A stretch of 64,000 bases of DNA from Gari tellinella (GCA_922989275.2 OV277856.1:82913038-82977037); one strand, 5' to 3'. Numbered from the stretch's first letter, positions 42,290 to 53,417 are shown. Program-made: numbers and translations. Notes: generated by a model not told the origin, from the letters alone.

Positions 42290-42625
42290 CCCCCCTCCAC
42301 TCCCTAATCAAGGTTAGGTAATTTGGGTGGATTGGTAGTGGTCAAAGGCAACAACTGTGAAATCTAGTTAACCAAGAAATAGGCAATTTACAATATTCCA
42401 AGTCCACATTAGGTCAAGGTCAAGGTCAAAATTATGGTTGGGTGATATTAGTGGATTGGGAATGGTCCAAGGAAACAACTGTATAAGTATCAAAGCATTT
42501 GAGTGTTGAAGCTAGACGAAATGGTAAAATCTAGTTAACCTGTTACGGACGGACGGATGGACAGACAGGACAATCACTTTATATCTCGGTATCTTCAGAT
42601 GCTGGGGACATGAAAATTGAAGCAT
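42290..42625 (+). repeat. Two-unit pearl-like tail
   Basis: Two units with GGTTAGGTAATTTGGGTGG / GGTTGGGTGATATTAGTGG and AAATCTAGTTAACC; ends GACGGACGGATGGACAGACAG. The preceding 42116-42289 holds nothing. Confidence 0.6.
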
Positions 42626-42631
42626 ATAAAA

Positions 42632-43610
42632 CAAGAATATCGTTCCCAACGATGGATGCTCCCCACAAATATAAAGACCAAGGTATAGCATGTCTAGTAG
42701 GTGAACACAGTAACAAGTTTCATCAACTTACGATGTAACATTCAGGAGATATGCTTCGGTCAAAAATGAATTTATTATGAAAAAGGGAGGCAATTCAATA
42801 TTTGGAGATGACAGAGTTATAATTCTTGTGTACTACACTTTTATTTTGTCATCCGCTCACACAGTATCAAGGTTCAAGTTACAGTGCGGCAGAAAATTTG
42901 ATTTTTTTTAAAAATTTTATGTAGAAAAAGGGAGATAATTCAATATTGGGAGATGGCAGAGTTATGGTTCTTGAGTACAGCACTCTTTCTGTCATCTCGT
43001 ATCACTGTATCAAGTTTCATCAACTTACAATGCAATGCTCAGGAGATATGCTCCAGAACAAATTTGATTTTTTTAAATAGAAAACGGGAGATAATTAAAT
43101 ATTGGGAGATGATAGAGTCATGGTTCTTGTGTACTGCACCTCCTTATGTCATCACCTATCACTGTATCAAGTTCCATTAACTTATGGTGTAGCAGTCAAG
43201 AGATATAATCCGGACACATTTTTTTTGTATTTTTAGAAAAAGGGAGATAATTCAATATTGGGAGATGACAGAGTTACCGTTCTTGTGTACTGCACTTCCT
43301 TTAGTCATCCTCTATCACTGTTACAAGTTTCATCAACTTTCAGTGTAACGGTCCAGAGATATGCTCCGGACAAAATTGATTTTTTTTTATGAGAAAAGGG
43401 AGATTATTCAAAATTGGGAGATGAGAGAGTTACGGTTCGTGTCTATTGCACCTCCTCCTGTCATTCCCTATCACTGTATCAAGTTTCATCAACCTACGGT
43501 GTACCGTTCAAGAGATATGCTCCGGACAAAAAAGCGTGACGGACGGACGGAAACACGGACGGATGGACAAAGCGGCGACTATATGCTCCCCCCCATAAGG
43601 GGAGCATAAT
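42632..43610 (+). mobile_element. Pearl-like element, ~160 bp core, palindromic tail
   Basis: ACAAGAATATCGTTCCCAACG start. Units with AAAAGGGAGATAATTCAATA, TTGGGAGATGACAGAGTTA, CACTGTATCAAGTTTCATCA about five times. Ends ACGGACGGACGGAAACACGG and TGCTCCCCCCCATAAGGGGA GCATA. Confidence 0.8.
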
Positions 43611-43677
43611 AATGACATGCAAAACCTTTAGGGGCTTTATGCCGTACTTTTGTATTGCTTCCACTTACCACCTGTAT

Positions 43678-43946
43678 TTAACCCTTTCCCCAATAGAAGC
43701 GCCTTTAAGCGGTTATGATTTATTCATCCGCTGAAGAAAATAGTTCCAGTTTAATCAGTAACGAATATGTATTATAGGGAATATTTTCTATATTATAGTA
43801 CATGATAGCTTAAAGCAGGTTGAAAGTAAAGCAGAATGCGCCCTAAGGCGCATTCTGTTTTACTTTCAACCTGCTTTAAGTAGTCACCTATCTTAAGTAC
43901 AATGTACTAGAAATAGGCTTTTCTAGGCTATCAGGTAAAGGGTTAA
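43678..43946. mobile_element. TTAA-A MITE
   Basis: TTAACCCTTTCCCCAATAG to CTATCAGGTAAAGGGTTAA; palindrome 43810-43881. Confidence 0.86.
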
Positions 43947-44140
43947 CTCAACTTAACTGCACCAGTGAACATTATAAGTTTGTGGTGCTTACCCAGAGGA
44001 AGGGCCAGAGGCCTCTTATGGTGCTTATGTGGAGGGAAGGGTTGGAGAATGTAGACTCAAAGCATAGTAAAAACATCTTAAAGGAGCTTAAACAACAGTA
44101 TCAAGCCTAAAAGGGGGGAAAAGTAAACATAATGCATTAC

Positions 44141-44307
44141 CGTAACATCATGTATGGGATCGGATTTTATTGCTCCAAGAGTATCTTCGACTTCTACATG
44201 ACACTTTAATACATCACCATTGGTCGGGTCACCACTAGGAAGGTAGATGTTATCCCAGGAAGATTCGTAGCCACGGATAACCACTTTGTCCTCTACTCCG
44301 TCATGAC
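44141..44307 (-). CDS. Exon: REJ module, C-terminal part
   Basis: Two bases completing Cys87, then 55 codons (88-142); acceptor TTTGTTTAAAG, donor ACG|GTAATG. Peptide HDGVEDKVVIRGYESSWDNI, then YLPSGDPTNGDVLKCHVEV and EDTLGAIKSDPIHDVT. Y-L-P-x-G-D...L-x-V-x-V-E-D-x-L-G-A is the classic end of a REJ repeat. The join to exon 48896-49156 restores Cys (T|GT) and gives a continuous REJ fold, so normal splicing must skip the whole intronic array between them. Confidence 0.93.
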
Positions 44308-44334
44308 CTTTAAACAAAAAGTCTCAATAATACA

Positions 44335-44480
44335 ATGTCAGGGCTGCCATAAGTTGAGCTTGAAATAATCTAAGATTTCCAACTTGTCTATTTTTCAAGC
44401 GTGATTACTTAAAGAAGGTTGAAAGTAAAGCAGAATGCGCCTTAAGGCGCAATCTGATTTACTTTCAGCCTGCCTTAAGC
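44335..44480. mobile_element. GCCAT-family fragment, inverted
   Basis: CAGGGCTGCCATAAGTTGAG start and A-type palindrome TTAAAGAAGGTTGAAAG ... CAGCCTGCCTTAAG (44407-44480); the other end is lost. 44481-44800 shows nothing further. Confidence 0.6.
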
Positions 44481-44802
44481 TACTGTCTGCTAGGATAAAA
44501 ATCAGTAGATTTCGAAAAGACTGTAAGAAATATTTTGAATGAGACATTAATTGCTCATCAGGACCTGAATTGTTTGACAGACTGTAACCTTTTTATGAAA
44601 AGAATTTTTTCAAAAACCTATTTTTAGAACAGTAACATTCAAAAGTTAAATGTTAATACATGAGTAAAGCTAACTAAAGTCAAACATACCCACAATCCAA
44701 AGTTGCAGCTAAAATGGTCATGTTTTAACTTTGAAATACAGGTAACCATGGACTTAAAATCTAGAAAAATTACAATTTCTTAAAAAAAGTTGATCATTTC
44801 TT

Positions 44803-45054
44803 TTAACTCTTTCCTCCCTGAAATTTTAAATGGACAATTCCAGTTTCCATCTTAGTCTAGTCCATTTCTGACTTTAAAGGGTTGTTTTTGTCAATGTTTG
44901 GCAATGTGACAAACAGTGAAGACCCTGATCAGAGGGCTCCTTTCGGAGCTCTCTGATCTGGGTCTTCACTGTTTGCATGGGACATATGTACTATTCACAT
45001 GTACACTGTTTGAAAAGCACGCCTATATGAGGGACTAGGGTTCAAAGATTTAAG
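44803..45054. mobile_element. TTAA-B MITE, inverted
   Basis: TTAACTCTTTCCTCCCTGAAA to GGACTAGGGTTCAAAGATTTAA; palindrome ACAGTGAAGACCCTGATC ... GATCTGGGTCTTCACTGT. Confidence 0.86.
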
Positions 45055-45078
45055 CTGAGTGTCTAAAAACTTGAGCCT

Positions 45079-45229
45079 TTAACCCATACCCCATAGCCTG
45101 TTTCTAGTCTTCAAGACATGTGACCACTTTTTGCGTTCATATTCCTGACTGTATATATAGGAACTTTTTTTCTTCAGTGGAGAAATAAAATAAAGACATT
45201 GAAGAGGGTATCTATGAAGTAATAGGTTA
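45079..45229. mobile_element. TTAA-A MITE with its palindrome deleted
   Basis: Both terminal parts are present (TTTAACCCATACCCCATAG; GAAGTAATAGGTTAA), but the sequence jumps from GTGACCACTT to TTGCGTTCATATTCC, so the ~70 bp hairpin is gone. Confidence 0.75.
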
Positions 45230-45318
45230 ACCAACACCAAGTTACGGTGTCACATCTAGTTCCAAACATGTTTATTTGCTGAAATAGTTCAATAACACAG
45301 GCCCGTAGGAACAAGCCC

Positions 45319-45345
45319 GCCCCCCCCCCCCCCCCCCATAATTTT
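45319..45345. repeat. Poly-C tract
   Basis: CCCGCC followed by about 15 C residues; the exact length may be unreliable in assembly. Confidence 0.7.
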
Positions 45346-45558
45346 GCCAATTATAGTAACCAAGCAAATTTTTATATATTTGTACTAAAAAAAGGCCTAA
45401 AAACGCTTGTTTTTACCTAAATTTTAACGAACAACCAAAAAAAATGAAAAAAAACAAAAACGTTGTCAAAGACAAAAAAAATCGGTGGTGCCCCCCAATG
45501 TTGAGTGGCCAATATATAGAAGAAGTGTGTGCCCCCACAATCCATGTGTATACCTGTT

Positions 45559-45808
45559 ATTAACCCTTTCCCCCATAGAAGCGCCTTTTAGCGCATTCAG
45601 TTTATTCCTCCGCTGAAGAAAATAGTTCCAATTCATAGTCATAAATATGTTTCATAAGGAATATTTTCTCAATTCTAGGAGGTGGTAGCTTAAAGCAGGC
45701 TGAAAGAAAAGCAGAATGTGCCTTAGGGCACATTCTGCTTTACTTTCAACCTGCTTTAAGTAGTCATCTATTTTCAAAACTAGAAACAGGTTAGGGGGTA
45801 AAGAGTTA
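45559..45808. mobile_element. TTAA-A MITE
   Basis: TTAACCCTTTCCCCCATAG to GTTAGGGGGTAAAGAGTTAA; palindrome 45689-45762. A one-arm B-like fragment follows at 45855-46010. Confidence 0.83.
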
Positions 45809-46072
45809 ACAAACAATTTATCTGTGGAGAATAAACATTTCCTATATGCAAGCAGTGCAGACCCTGATCAGATGGCTTCTGCAGGAACCCTCAGATCAGG
45901 ATCTACACTTAGTCATTTAATTTGCAGTGTATTGTTAAAATCAACCTTAAAAGTAAAGCACTGACTAAAAGTAATTTCAAATTTAATTTTTTCCAGTAAA
46001 AGTTTCAAGGGTGATTGAGCGAAGAAAATTTACCATTGTGATGGTTAAGCTTAACTGTGTCACTAAAGAAAT

Positions 46073-48940
46073 GTAAATTGTATGAACTTACACAGAACTG
46101 TCTATACCATCTGAAGCAGTGTAACCTGACGTAAAACTGTATGAAAACTAACCCAGGACTGTGTACCATCTGAATCAGTGTAGCCTGAGGTAAAACTGTA
46201 TGAACTTGCACAGAACTGTATAGAGCTGTGTACCATCTGAATCAGTGTAGCCTGAGGTAAAACTGTATGAACTTACACAGAACTGTAAAGAACTGTCTAC
46301 CATCTGAATCAGTGTAACCTGAGGCAAACCTGTATGAACTTACACAGAACTGTATAGAACTGTGTACCATCTGAATTAGTGTAACCTGAGGTAAAACTGT
46401 ATCAACTTACACAGAACTGTATAGAACTGTGTACCATCTGAATAAGTGTAAACTGAGGTAAAATTGTATGAACTTACACTGAACTGTATACCATCTGAAT
46501 CAGTGTAACCTGAGGTAAAATTGTATGAACTTACACAGAACTGTATACCATCTGAATCAGTGTAACCTGAGGTAAAACTGTATGAACTTACACAGAACTG
46601 TATAGAACTGTGTACCATCTGAATCAGTGTAACCTGAGGTAAAATTGTATGAACTTACACAGAACTGTATACCATCTGAAGCAGTGTAACCTGACGTAAA
46701 ACTTTTGAACTTACACAGAACTGTATAGAACTGTATACCATCTGAATCAGTGTAACCTGAGGTAAAATTGTATGAACTTACACAGAACTGTGTACCATCT
46801 GAATCAGGGTAACCTGAGGTAAAACTGTATGAACTTACACAGAACTGTATAGAACTGTGTACCATCTGAATCAGTGTAACAAGAGGTAAAACTTATGAAC
46901 TTACACAGAACTGTATAGAACTGTGTACCATCTGAATCAGTGTAGCCTGAGGTAAAACTTTTGAACTTACACAGAAATGAATAGAAATGTGTACCATCTG
47001 AATCAGTGTAACAAGAGGTAAAACTGTATGAACTTACACAGAACTGTATACCATCTGAATCTGCATAACCTGAGGTAAAACTGTATGAACTTTCACAGAA
47101 CTGTATAGAACTGTGTACCATCTGAATCAGTGTAACCTTAGGTAAAACTGTATGAACTTACACACAACTGTATAGAACTGTGTACCATCTGAATCAGTGT
47201 CTCTTGAGGTAAAACTTATGAACTTACACAGAACTGTATATAACTGTGTACCATCTGAATCAGTGTAGCCTGAGGTAAAACTGTATGAACTTACACAGAA
47301 ATGTATAGAACTGTCTGTGTACCATTTGAATCAGTGTAACCCGAGGTAAAATTGTATGAACTTACACAGAACTGTATAGAACTGTATACCATCTGAATCA
47401 GTGTAACCTGAGGTACAACTGTATGAACTTACATAGAACTGTATACCATCTGAATCTGCATAACCCGAGGTAAAACTGTATGAACTTACACAGAACTGTA
47501 TAGAACTATGTTCCATCTGAATCAGCATAACCCGAGGTAAAACTGTATGAACTTACACAGAACTGTATAGAACTATGTTCCATCTGAATCAGCATAACCT
47601 GAGGTAAAACTGTATGAACTTACACAGAACTGTATAGAACTGTGTACCATCTGAATCAGTGTAATCTGAGGTAAAACTGTATGAACTTACACAAAACTGT
47701 GTACCATCTGAATCAGTGTAATCTGAGGTAAAACTGTATGAACTTACACAGAATTGTATAGAACTGTGTACCATCTGAATCAGTGTAATCTGAGGTAAAA
47801 CTGTATGAACTTACACAGAACTGTGTACCATCTGGATCGGTGTAACCTGAGGTAAAACTGTATGAACTTACACAGAACTGTGTACCATCTGAATCAGCTT
47901 AACCTGAGGTAAAACTGTATCAACTTACACAGAACTGTATAGAACTGTGTACCATCTGAATCAGTGTAACCTGAGGTAAAACTGTATGAACTTACACACA
48001 ACTGTATAGAACTGTGTACCATCTGAATCAGTGTCTCTTGAGGTAAAACGTATGAACTTACACGGAACTGTATATAACTGTGTACCATCTGAATCAGTGT
48101 AGCCTGAGGTAAAACTGTATGAACTTACACAGAAATGTATACCATCTGAATCAGTGTAGCCTGAGGTAAAACTGTATGAACTTACACAGAAATGTATAGA
48201 ACTGTATGTGTACCATCTGAATCAGTGTAACCCGAGGTAAAATTGTATGAACTTACACAGAAATGTATAGAAATGTGTACCATCTGAATCAGTGTAGCCT
48301 GAGGTTAAACTTTATGAACTTACACAGAAATGTATAGAACTGTCTGTGTACCATCTGAATCAGTGTAACATAGGGTAAAATTGTATGAAAACTTACACAG
48401 AACTGTATAGAACTGTGTACCATCTGAATCAGTGTAACCCGAGGTAAAACTGTATGAACTTACACAGAAATGTATAGAACTGTCTGTGTACCATCTGAAT
48501 CAGTGTAACCTGAGATAAAACTGTATAGGACTGTGTACCATCTGAATCAGTGTAACCTGAGGTAAAACTGTATGAACTTACACAGAACTGTGTACCATCT
48601 GAATCAGTGTAACCTGAGGTAAAATTGTATGAACTTACACAGAACTGTATACCATCTGAAGTTGTGTAACCTGACGTAAAACTTATGAACTTACACAGAA
48701 CTGTATAGAACTGTATGCCATCTGAATCAGTGTAACCTGAGGTAAAAGTGTATGAACTTACACAGAACGGTATAGGACTGTATACCATCTGAATAAGTGT
48801 AACCTGAGGTAAAACTGTATGAACTTACACAGAACTGTATAGGACTGTGTACCATCTGAATTAGTGTAACCTGAGGTAAAATTGTATGAACTTACACAGA
48901 ACTGTATAGGACTGTATACCATCTGAATCAGTGTAACCTG
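46073..48940 (-). repeat. Splice-site-bearing minisatellite, ~44 units, derived from the REJ exon 3' end
   Basis: Read on the minus strand, each unit runs ACTGATTCAGATGGTA, (AC)ACAGTTCTGT, GTAAGTTCATACAG, TTTTACCTCAGGTTAC. Units are ~57 bp, or ~67 bp when an extra ATACAGTTCT is present; some are ~71 bp. I count about 44 copies of the CCATCTGAATC marker (plus strand) before the copy that is the real exon end at 48896-48940. Nearly every unit has GTAAGT directly after TTCTGT, as at the real donor, and a pyrimidine-rich ACCTCAG just before GTTACACTG. The segment between these sites is 42 nt in ~67 bp units and 32 nt in ~57 bp units. All copies have the same orientation as the gene. Confidence 0.93.
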
Positions 48941-49156
48941 AACACTGGATAGTATTTTGAGTAACTAAAGATGTTCCACTAGTTGGCGTTATTGTACATG
49001 AACCACCACTTGGAGGGGGGTTCCGTCTGAGATCAACAGTCGTTTGTCCTGATATACTAGCCAGGTCAGTACAGGTGAGGGCCACCTTGAATAATTCACC
49101 CGAACTGTAGCGGTCAAACAACGCCGTATGAATGGTCAGCTCCTCTGAATTGGTTC
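48896..49156 (-). CDS. Exon: REJ module, N-terminal part (source of the array)
   Basis: Two bases of a split codon, 86 codons (residues 1-86) and the first base of Cys87; acceptor TTTTTTTAG, donor CTGT|GTAAGT. Peptide TNSEELTIHTALFDRYSSGE, then LFKVALTCTDLASISGQTTV, NPPPSGGSCTITPTSGTSL and CSGYTDSDGIQSYTVL. The N-x-P-P-x-G-G-x-C...C-S-G-(W/Y)-x-D-x-D-G pattern is the REJ consensus. The last 42 bases (GGTTACACTG onward) are the sequence that has been amplified in the adjoining intron. Confidence 0.94.
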
Positions 49157-49199
49157 CTAAAAAAACAGAAAACTTAATTGTTTCATTTATTATCATTAT

Positions 49200-49690
49200 A
49201 TTCATCCTTTTACATATTAATCCATTTAGGTCAAGTGAATTCTCCCATGCTTTCATATTGAATGATCGAGTTCATTTTTTTTTCACTTCAGCGGCCCGTT
49301 TTACTAAACAACTTATGCAAATTAATTGCGTAAAGTCAAAATCTTAAATTTAAATTTATGTTTTTTATTATCACTTGCTACAAACAGCAAATAGCCAGAT
49401 CAGAGGACGCGCTTTTTAGCGCGTCCTCTGATCTGGCTATTTGCTGTTTGCAAACGTTTATGATTGAAAAATAAAGAGTTAAACGATTTTGAATTTTGCG
49501 TAAGTAGTTTAGTAAAACGGGCCCCTGGTGTGCCTGATTTAATATTGCATTTTCAATTTACTTGGATAGATATTCTTGTTAGTAAAAGTACAGACTCAGA
49601 TCAGACGTTGCATTATGTGGCGTCTGATCTGTCGAGTCTGCATTGTTTATCAATGTCCTATTACGTATGACACTAGGCACAAATGGGTTT
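49200..49690. mobile_element. TTAA-J MITE split by a GGGCCC-family palindromic MITE
   Basis: The inner element 49291-49525 has ends GCGGCCCGTTTTACTAAAC and GTTTAGTAAAACGGGCCCC, and a near-perfect ~67 bp palindrome at 49383-49450 (AACAGCAAATAGCCAGATC, GAGGACGCGC arms, TTTTT loop). The outer J part carries CAGACTCAGATCAGACG and CGTCTGATCTGTCGAGTCTG. Confidence 0.78.
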
Positions 49691-49859
49691 AAATGCTCTA
49701 AACTCTTAGAAAGCCAGAAGCAAATTTAATGCCATTACAAAGAGTACAAATCCTAATCAAAATGCTGACTAATTTAGCATCTGATCAGAATATAAAATGT
49801 TCGTAAGAATTACTGAACATAAAGGATATCAGCCTTATAATGGTAATTAAGAAAGGGAG

Positions 49860-50358
49860 GCAATAAATTGTGTTGTCTGATTATCCCATAAATATGCCAC
49901 TGAAGAGAATAATTCTTCTTTATGCAGTAATAAATATGTAACATAAAAAAATATTTTCTACATCCTAGCAGATGGTAGTAGCCTATGTACAGCTGGTTGA
50001 AAGTAAGCAGAATGAGCCTTTTTTTAGGCATTTTCTGCTTTACTTTCAACCCAGCTTTAACCCTTTACCCCATAGCTGAATTCTAATTTTGAAAATAGGT
50101 GACTACTTAAAGCAGGTTGAAAGTAAAGCAGAATGCGCCTTCAGGCGCATTCTGCTTTACTTTCAGCCTGCTTTAATCTTTAACTGCTAAGATATAGAAA
50201 ATATAATTTTTGGTACATGTTTATGACTATAAAATTTGAACTATTTTCTTCCGTGGATGAATAAATTATGTGTGCTAAAAGGTGCTTCCATGGTGGAAAG
50301 GATTAAGTGGTCACCTAGCTGTCTCCAAAAGAAGACAAAGGCTATGGTGTAATCTCAA
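49860..50358. mobile_element. TTAA-A nested in the hairpin end of TTAA-A
   Basis: The outer copy runs to CAACCCAGCTTTAA (50058). A complete copy follows to 50305 (TTAACCCTTTACCCCATAGC ... GGTGGAAAGGATTAA), then the outer copy resumes GTGGTCACCTAGCTGTC. The insertion is exactly at the TTAA of the hairpin arm. Confidence 0.8.
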
Positions 50359-50599
50359 AATGAGTTCAATGACAATTTAATCCTACTTCATTGACTTGAT
50401 ATTCATCCAATAATCTTTAAAACTACATGTTTAATGCCAAACAAATTCACATTCAGACTTCATGAATTCTTTACCAATGGAACATAAACAGGAAGTGAAA
50501 ACAGTTTAAATCCTGATCAAATACAAAGTTTCTCAGCATAGTGTCAGGATCCATACTGTTCGCTTATGCTTTTCAAGAAGAATTTAATCAGATTAGGTG

Positions 50600-50849
50600 T
50601 TACCCATTACCCCATAAATACACATTTTTACGCCTCTAATTTATTCCTCTACTTAACATAATAGTTCCAATTTATATAGCCATCAATATATATCATAAGA
50701 AATATTTCTATTTTCTAGCAGATGGTAGCTTCAAGCAGGCTGAAAGTAAAGCAGAATGTGCCTTAAAGGCACATTCTGCTTTACTTTCAACCTGCTTTAA
50801 GTGATCATCTATCTTCAATATATGAAACAGGCTGTGGGGTAATGGGTTA
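50600..50849. mobile_element. TTAA-A MITE
   Basis: TTACCCATTACCCCATAAATA to GCTGTGGGGTAATGGGTTAA; palindrome 50730-50800. Confidence 0.86.
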
Positions 50850-50937
50850 AAGTTTTTTTTTTTTTAGCTAAACAGTTGTAAATACAATAACAACTAACAA
50901 TGTAGTAGTATCAGCGTATTGAACCCTAGAGACAAGC

Positions 50938-51134
50938 AGGGTTCCAGATTATAAAGGGGGAGTAAACTGAACAAATCCAGCAATTTCTCAGTTATTTCAG
51001 CACCAAATCCTATGGTGTTACTATTCATTAGAATCGTCTCTTAGAGAAGATTCTTGTGAGTAGTGACACCATAGGGTTTAAAGCAGAAATAAAGATTTTA
51101 ATTTTTGAAATACTTCCCTTATCTGGAACCCTGG
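50938..51134. mobile_element. CAGGG-family MITE
   Basis: CAGGGTTCCAGATTATAAAGG to CCCTTATCTGGAACCCTG; palindrome ATTAGAATCGTCTC / GAGAAGATTCTTGTGAG, partly decayed. A diverged B-like piece follows at 51140-51340. Confidence 0.8.
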
Positions 51135-51406
51135 ACAAGTATACTAATATCCTTCACAAGTACATATAAAGAGTATATCTGTCCTATGCAAACAGTGTAG
51201 ACCCAGATCAGATGGATCAGGGTCTGCCCTGTGTGTCATTTTGCAATATATTCTCAAAATCAAACTAAATAGTTATAAAAGAACTAGACTAAATTGAAAA
51301 CAGGAATCGTTCATTTAAAGTTTCATGACTGAATAGGTTAAAGAAATATAGAAATGGATCGGAGATAATTGTTAAAGTGCCGTTATTTCATTTTACAGTG
51401 TTAATG

Positions 51407-51819
51407 GTTTAACTCATTCACCCCTTCAAATGGACAATTCAAGATTCCAATTAAAGTCTAGTCCATTGTTGAATATTTAGGGATTGCAGACCCTGCTCAG
51501 AGGACTCCTTTAGGAGCTCTCTGGTCTGGGTTTGCACTGTTTGCATAGGACAAGTGTGCTCTTCACAGGTACAGTTTGTTATTGACAAGTACAGTTGAAC
51601 ATCGATATCTTGAACTCTCTTAACTCGAACTATCCGATAGTTCGACACATGAACTGCATTATTTCATGTTCGGTTAGGTCGAACATACCCATATTTCAAA
51701 GTTAAAACGTGGCTAAGCCACGTTTTAACTTTGAAATACGGGTATGTTCGATTGAACCGAGTTCGAGATATTGAAGTTCGACTGTATACTCATCCCTCAG
51801 ACTGAGTTTTAAATGAGTT
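51407..51819. mobile_element. Inverted TTAA-B split by Tig2
   Basis: B (TTAACTCATTCACCCCTTC ... GAGTTTTAAATGAGTTAA) is interrupted at 51594-51784 by Tig2 (CAGTTGAACATCGATATCTTG ... TATTGAAGTTCGACTG), flanked by TA. One B arm (51488-51500) is shortened. Confidence 0.78.
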
Positions 51820-51961
51820 AACAATGGAATATTTAGTAAGATGCTAATGCAGCATTAAAGATGAGGGAGAGATTGAGACAGACTCGGTACATGTACAATA
51901 CATTTAGTACGATTAAACAGGAATATACAAGAGTTAATCTAGGACAATAAAAGTATAGTTT

Positions 51962-52210
51962 AGCCCATTACCCCATAAATACGTTTTTTTACGCCTTTAT
52001 TTTATTCCTTCAATGAAGAAAATAGTTCCATGTTATACATTTATGAATATGTATCTTAAGAAATATTTTCTTTATCCTAGTAGATTGAAGCTTAAAGCAG
52101 GCTGAAAGTAAAGCAGAATAAGCCTTAAGGCGCATTCTGCTTTACTTTCAACCTGCTTTAAGTATTCATCTGTCATAAAAATAGACACAGGCATTGGGTA
52201 ATGGGTTAAA
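51962..52210. mobile_element. TTAA-A MITE
   Basis: TAGCCCATTACCCCATAAATA to GCATTGGGTAATGGGTTAA; palindrome 52092-52162. Confidence 0.85.
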
Positions 52211-52294
52211 CAATAAAACTTTATTTATTTTACATTATAAAAGTTCCTACTGAAGTTTATACCAATGATTTTTAATGACATGAACAGGGCTAAT

Positions 52295-52552
52295 TAACCC
52301 ATTACACCTTTATGTCTTTAAACACCTATTGTTTATTCTTCCATTACAGAAAAATAGTTTATATATTTATATATATAGAAATATTTATCCTAGCAGATGG
52401 TAGCTTTTTTATCCTAGCAGATGGTAGCTTATATCAAGCTAAAAGTAAATCAGTATGCGCCTAAAGGTTCATTCTGCTTTACCTTCAACCTGCTTAAAGT
52501 GGTCACATGTCTTCAAAAGTAGAAACAGGCTATGGGGTAATAATGGGTTAAT
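52295..52552. mobile_element. TTAA-A MITE, diverged, with internal duplication
   Basis: TTAACCCATTACACCTTTATG to GGGGTAATAATGGGTTAA. The phrase TTTATCCTAGCAGATGGTAG is duplicated at 52385 and 52409, and the hairpin arms are decayed. Confidence 0.75.
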
Positions 52553-53085
52553 GTGACTGTTACTATGGGCGGGATTGGGATGCCTAGAAACCCCAATGTG
52601 TCCAATGTGTCCGGACAAGTCTTCAGTGTGTACATGTTCCCTCACAAATACACCAACCTGGATTCAAACCAATCAACAGATGATACTAAGTGGTGTTGAA
52701 GACAGTAGACAGCTTTAAGCAGGATGAAAGTAAATTAGAAAGCTCCTGTAGGAGCTTTCTGATTTACTTTCATCTCGCTTTAAGCAGTCATCTGCCTTTA
52801 ACACAAAAATACAAGTTTTCATTTTATTGGTCATTATAAATATGTGGGACTTTAGTATAGAAATAATAAAATCATTCTCTACCATTTAGAACCTTCATAG
52901 TAGTTTTTTTGGTAACTGTTTTATAATTCCCTGAAAATAATTTTTATAGCTTTACCATATACATGTACATATATTATGGTTTTTGCTATATATACACATA
53001 TAATATAAAGTTACGATTATAATGACAATACAAATGACAAGACAGCTAACAGATGATACACATGGTTATCACAACACAACAGTTA
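52553..53085. repeat. Tig1-type hairpin and otherwise unassigned sequence
   Basis: Position 52714-52782 is a TTTAAGCAGGATGAAAGTAA...CTCGCTTTAAGC palindrome with AGAAAGCTCC arms. Position 52557-52700 and 52830-53085 are AT-rich without an identified element or supported exon. Confidence 0.45.
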
Positions 53086-53086
53086 C

Positions 53087-53104
53087 CCGTGCCATTCACA
53101 TTCT
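53087..53104 (-). CDS. Tentative 18 nt microexon
   Basis: Between a good acceptor (GTGTTTTTTGTAG) and GTAACTG lies AGAATGTGAATGGCACGG. In phase 1 it would encode ...NVNGT with a trailing G that completes Gly with the GA starting exon 48896-49156. Spliced from exon 61437-61552 the frame stays open (ITENVNGTG); spliced from 53418-53468 it gives TAG. Plausible, but short enough to be chance. Confidence 0.4.
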
Positions 53105-53410
53105 CTACAAAAAACACAGTAACTGTCTAAGACATTCAACATGGGGTACACAGTGAACACAAGTGCTGGGTAAGTGGAACAATAAACTTTGGGATCTCAC
53201 CCTAAAACAGGTTATAAAAGCTAAAATCTGACCAACCAAATGCATGAGAACCATTTCAGACTCAACTGACACCCTTTATACCGGTAACCTGCGTCCTGTA
53301 TTAACTCAGAAGAGAGCCAAGAGGTGGTTTGTAAACAAGGAAGACCAAGAATGGAGGTCCTAATATTATGTCATTGGTCAAGGGGTGATCTTGGTTAATC
53401 TTCCGAGATA
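53105..53410. other. Unassigned intronic sequence
   Basis: No palindrome, tandem repeat or clear exon. A short frame with KGCQLSLKWFSC (53265-53300, minus) follows a CGCAG acceptor-like site in a phase compatible with 53418-53468, but I see no convincing donor. Confidence 0.3.
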
Positions 53411-53417
53411 CACTTAC

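Noticed and set aside
46376..48788. Series of 60-120 codon minus-strand frames rich in SGYTDSDGTQF
   Set aside because: They are translations across minisatellite units (57 bp = 19 codons) and include splice-site sequence. Reading through from the exon stops after KFIQFYLRLH, so no repeat protein is made by retention.
52557..52700. Possible exon on the minus strand with CICEGTCTH
   Set aside because: Reaches a stop codon (TGA) without a donor; probably part of an unassigned repeat.
53265..53310. Possible exon encoding KGCQLSLKWFSC
   Set aside because: In a usable phase after an acceptor-like CGCAG, but no convincing donor and no family resemblance strong enough to call.
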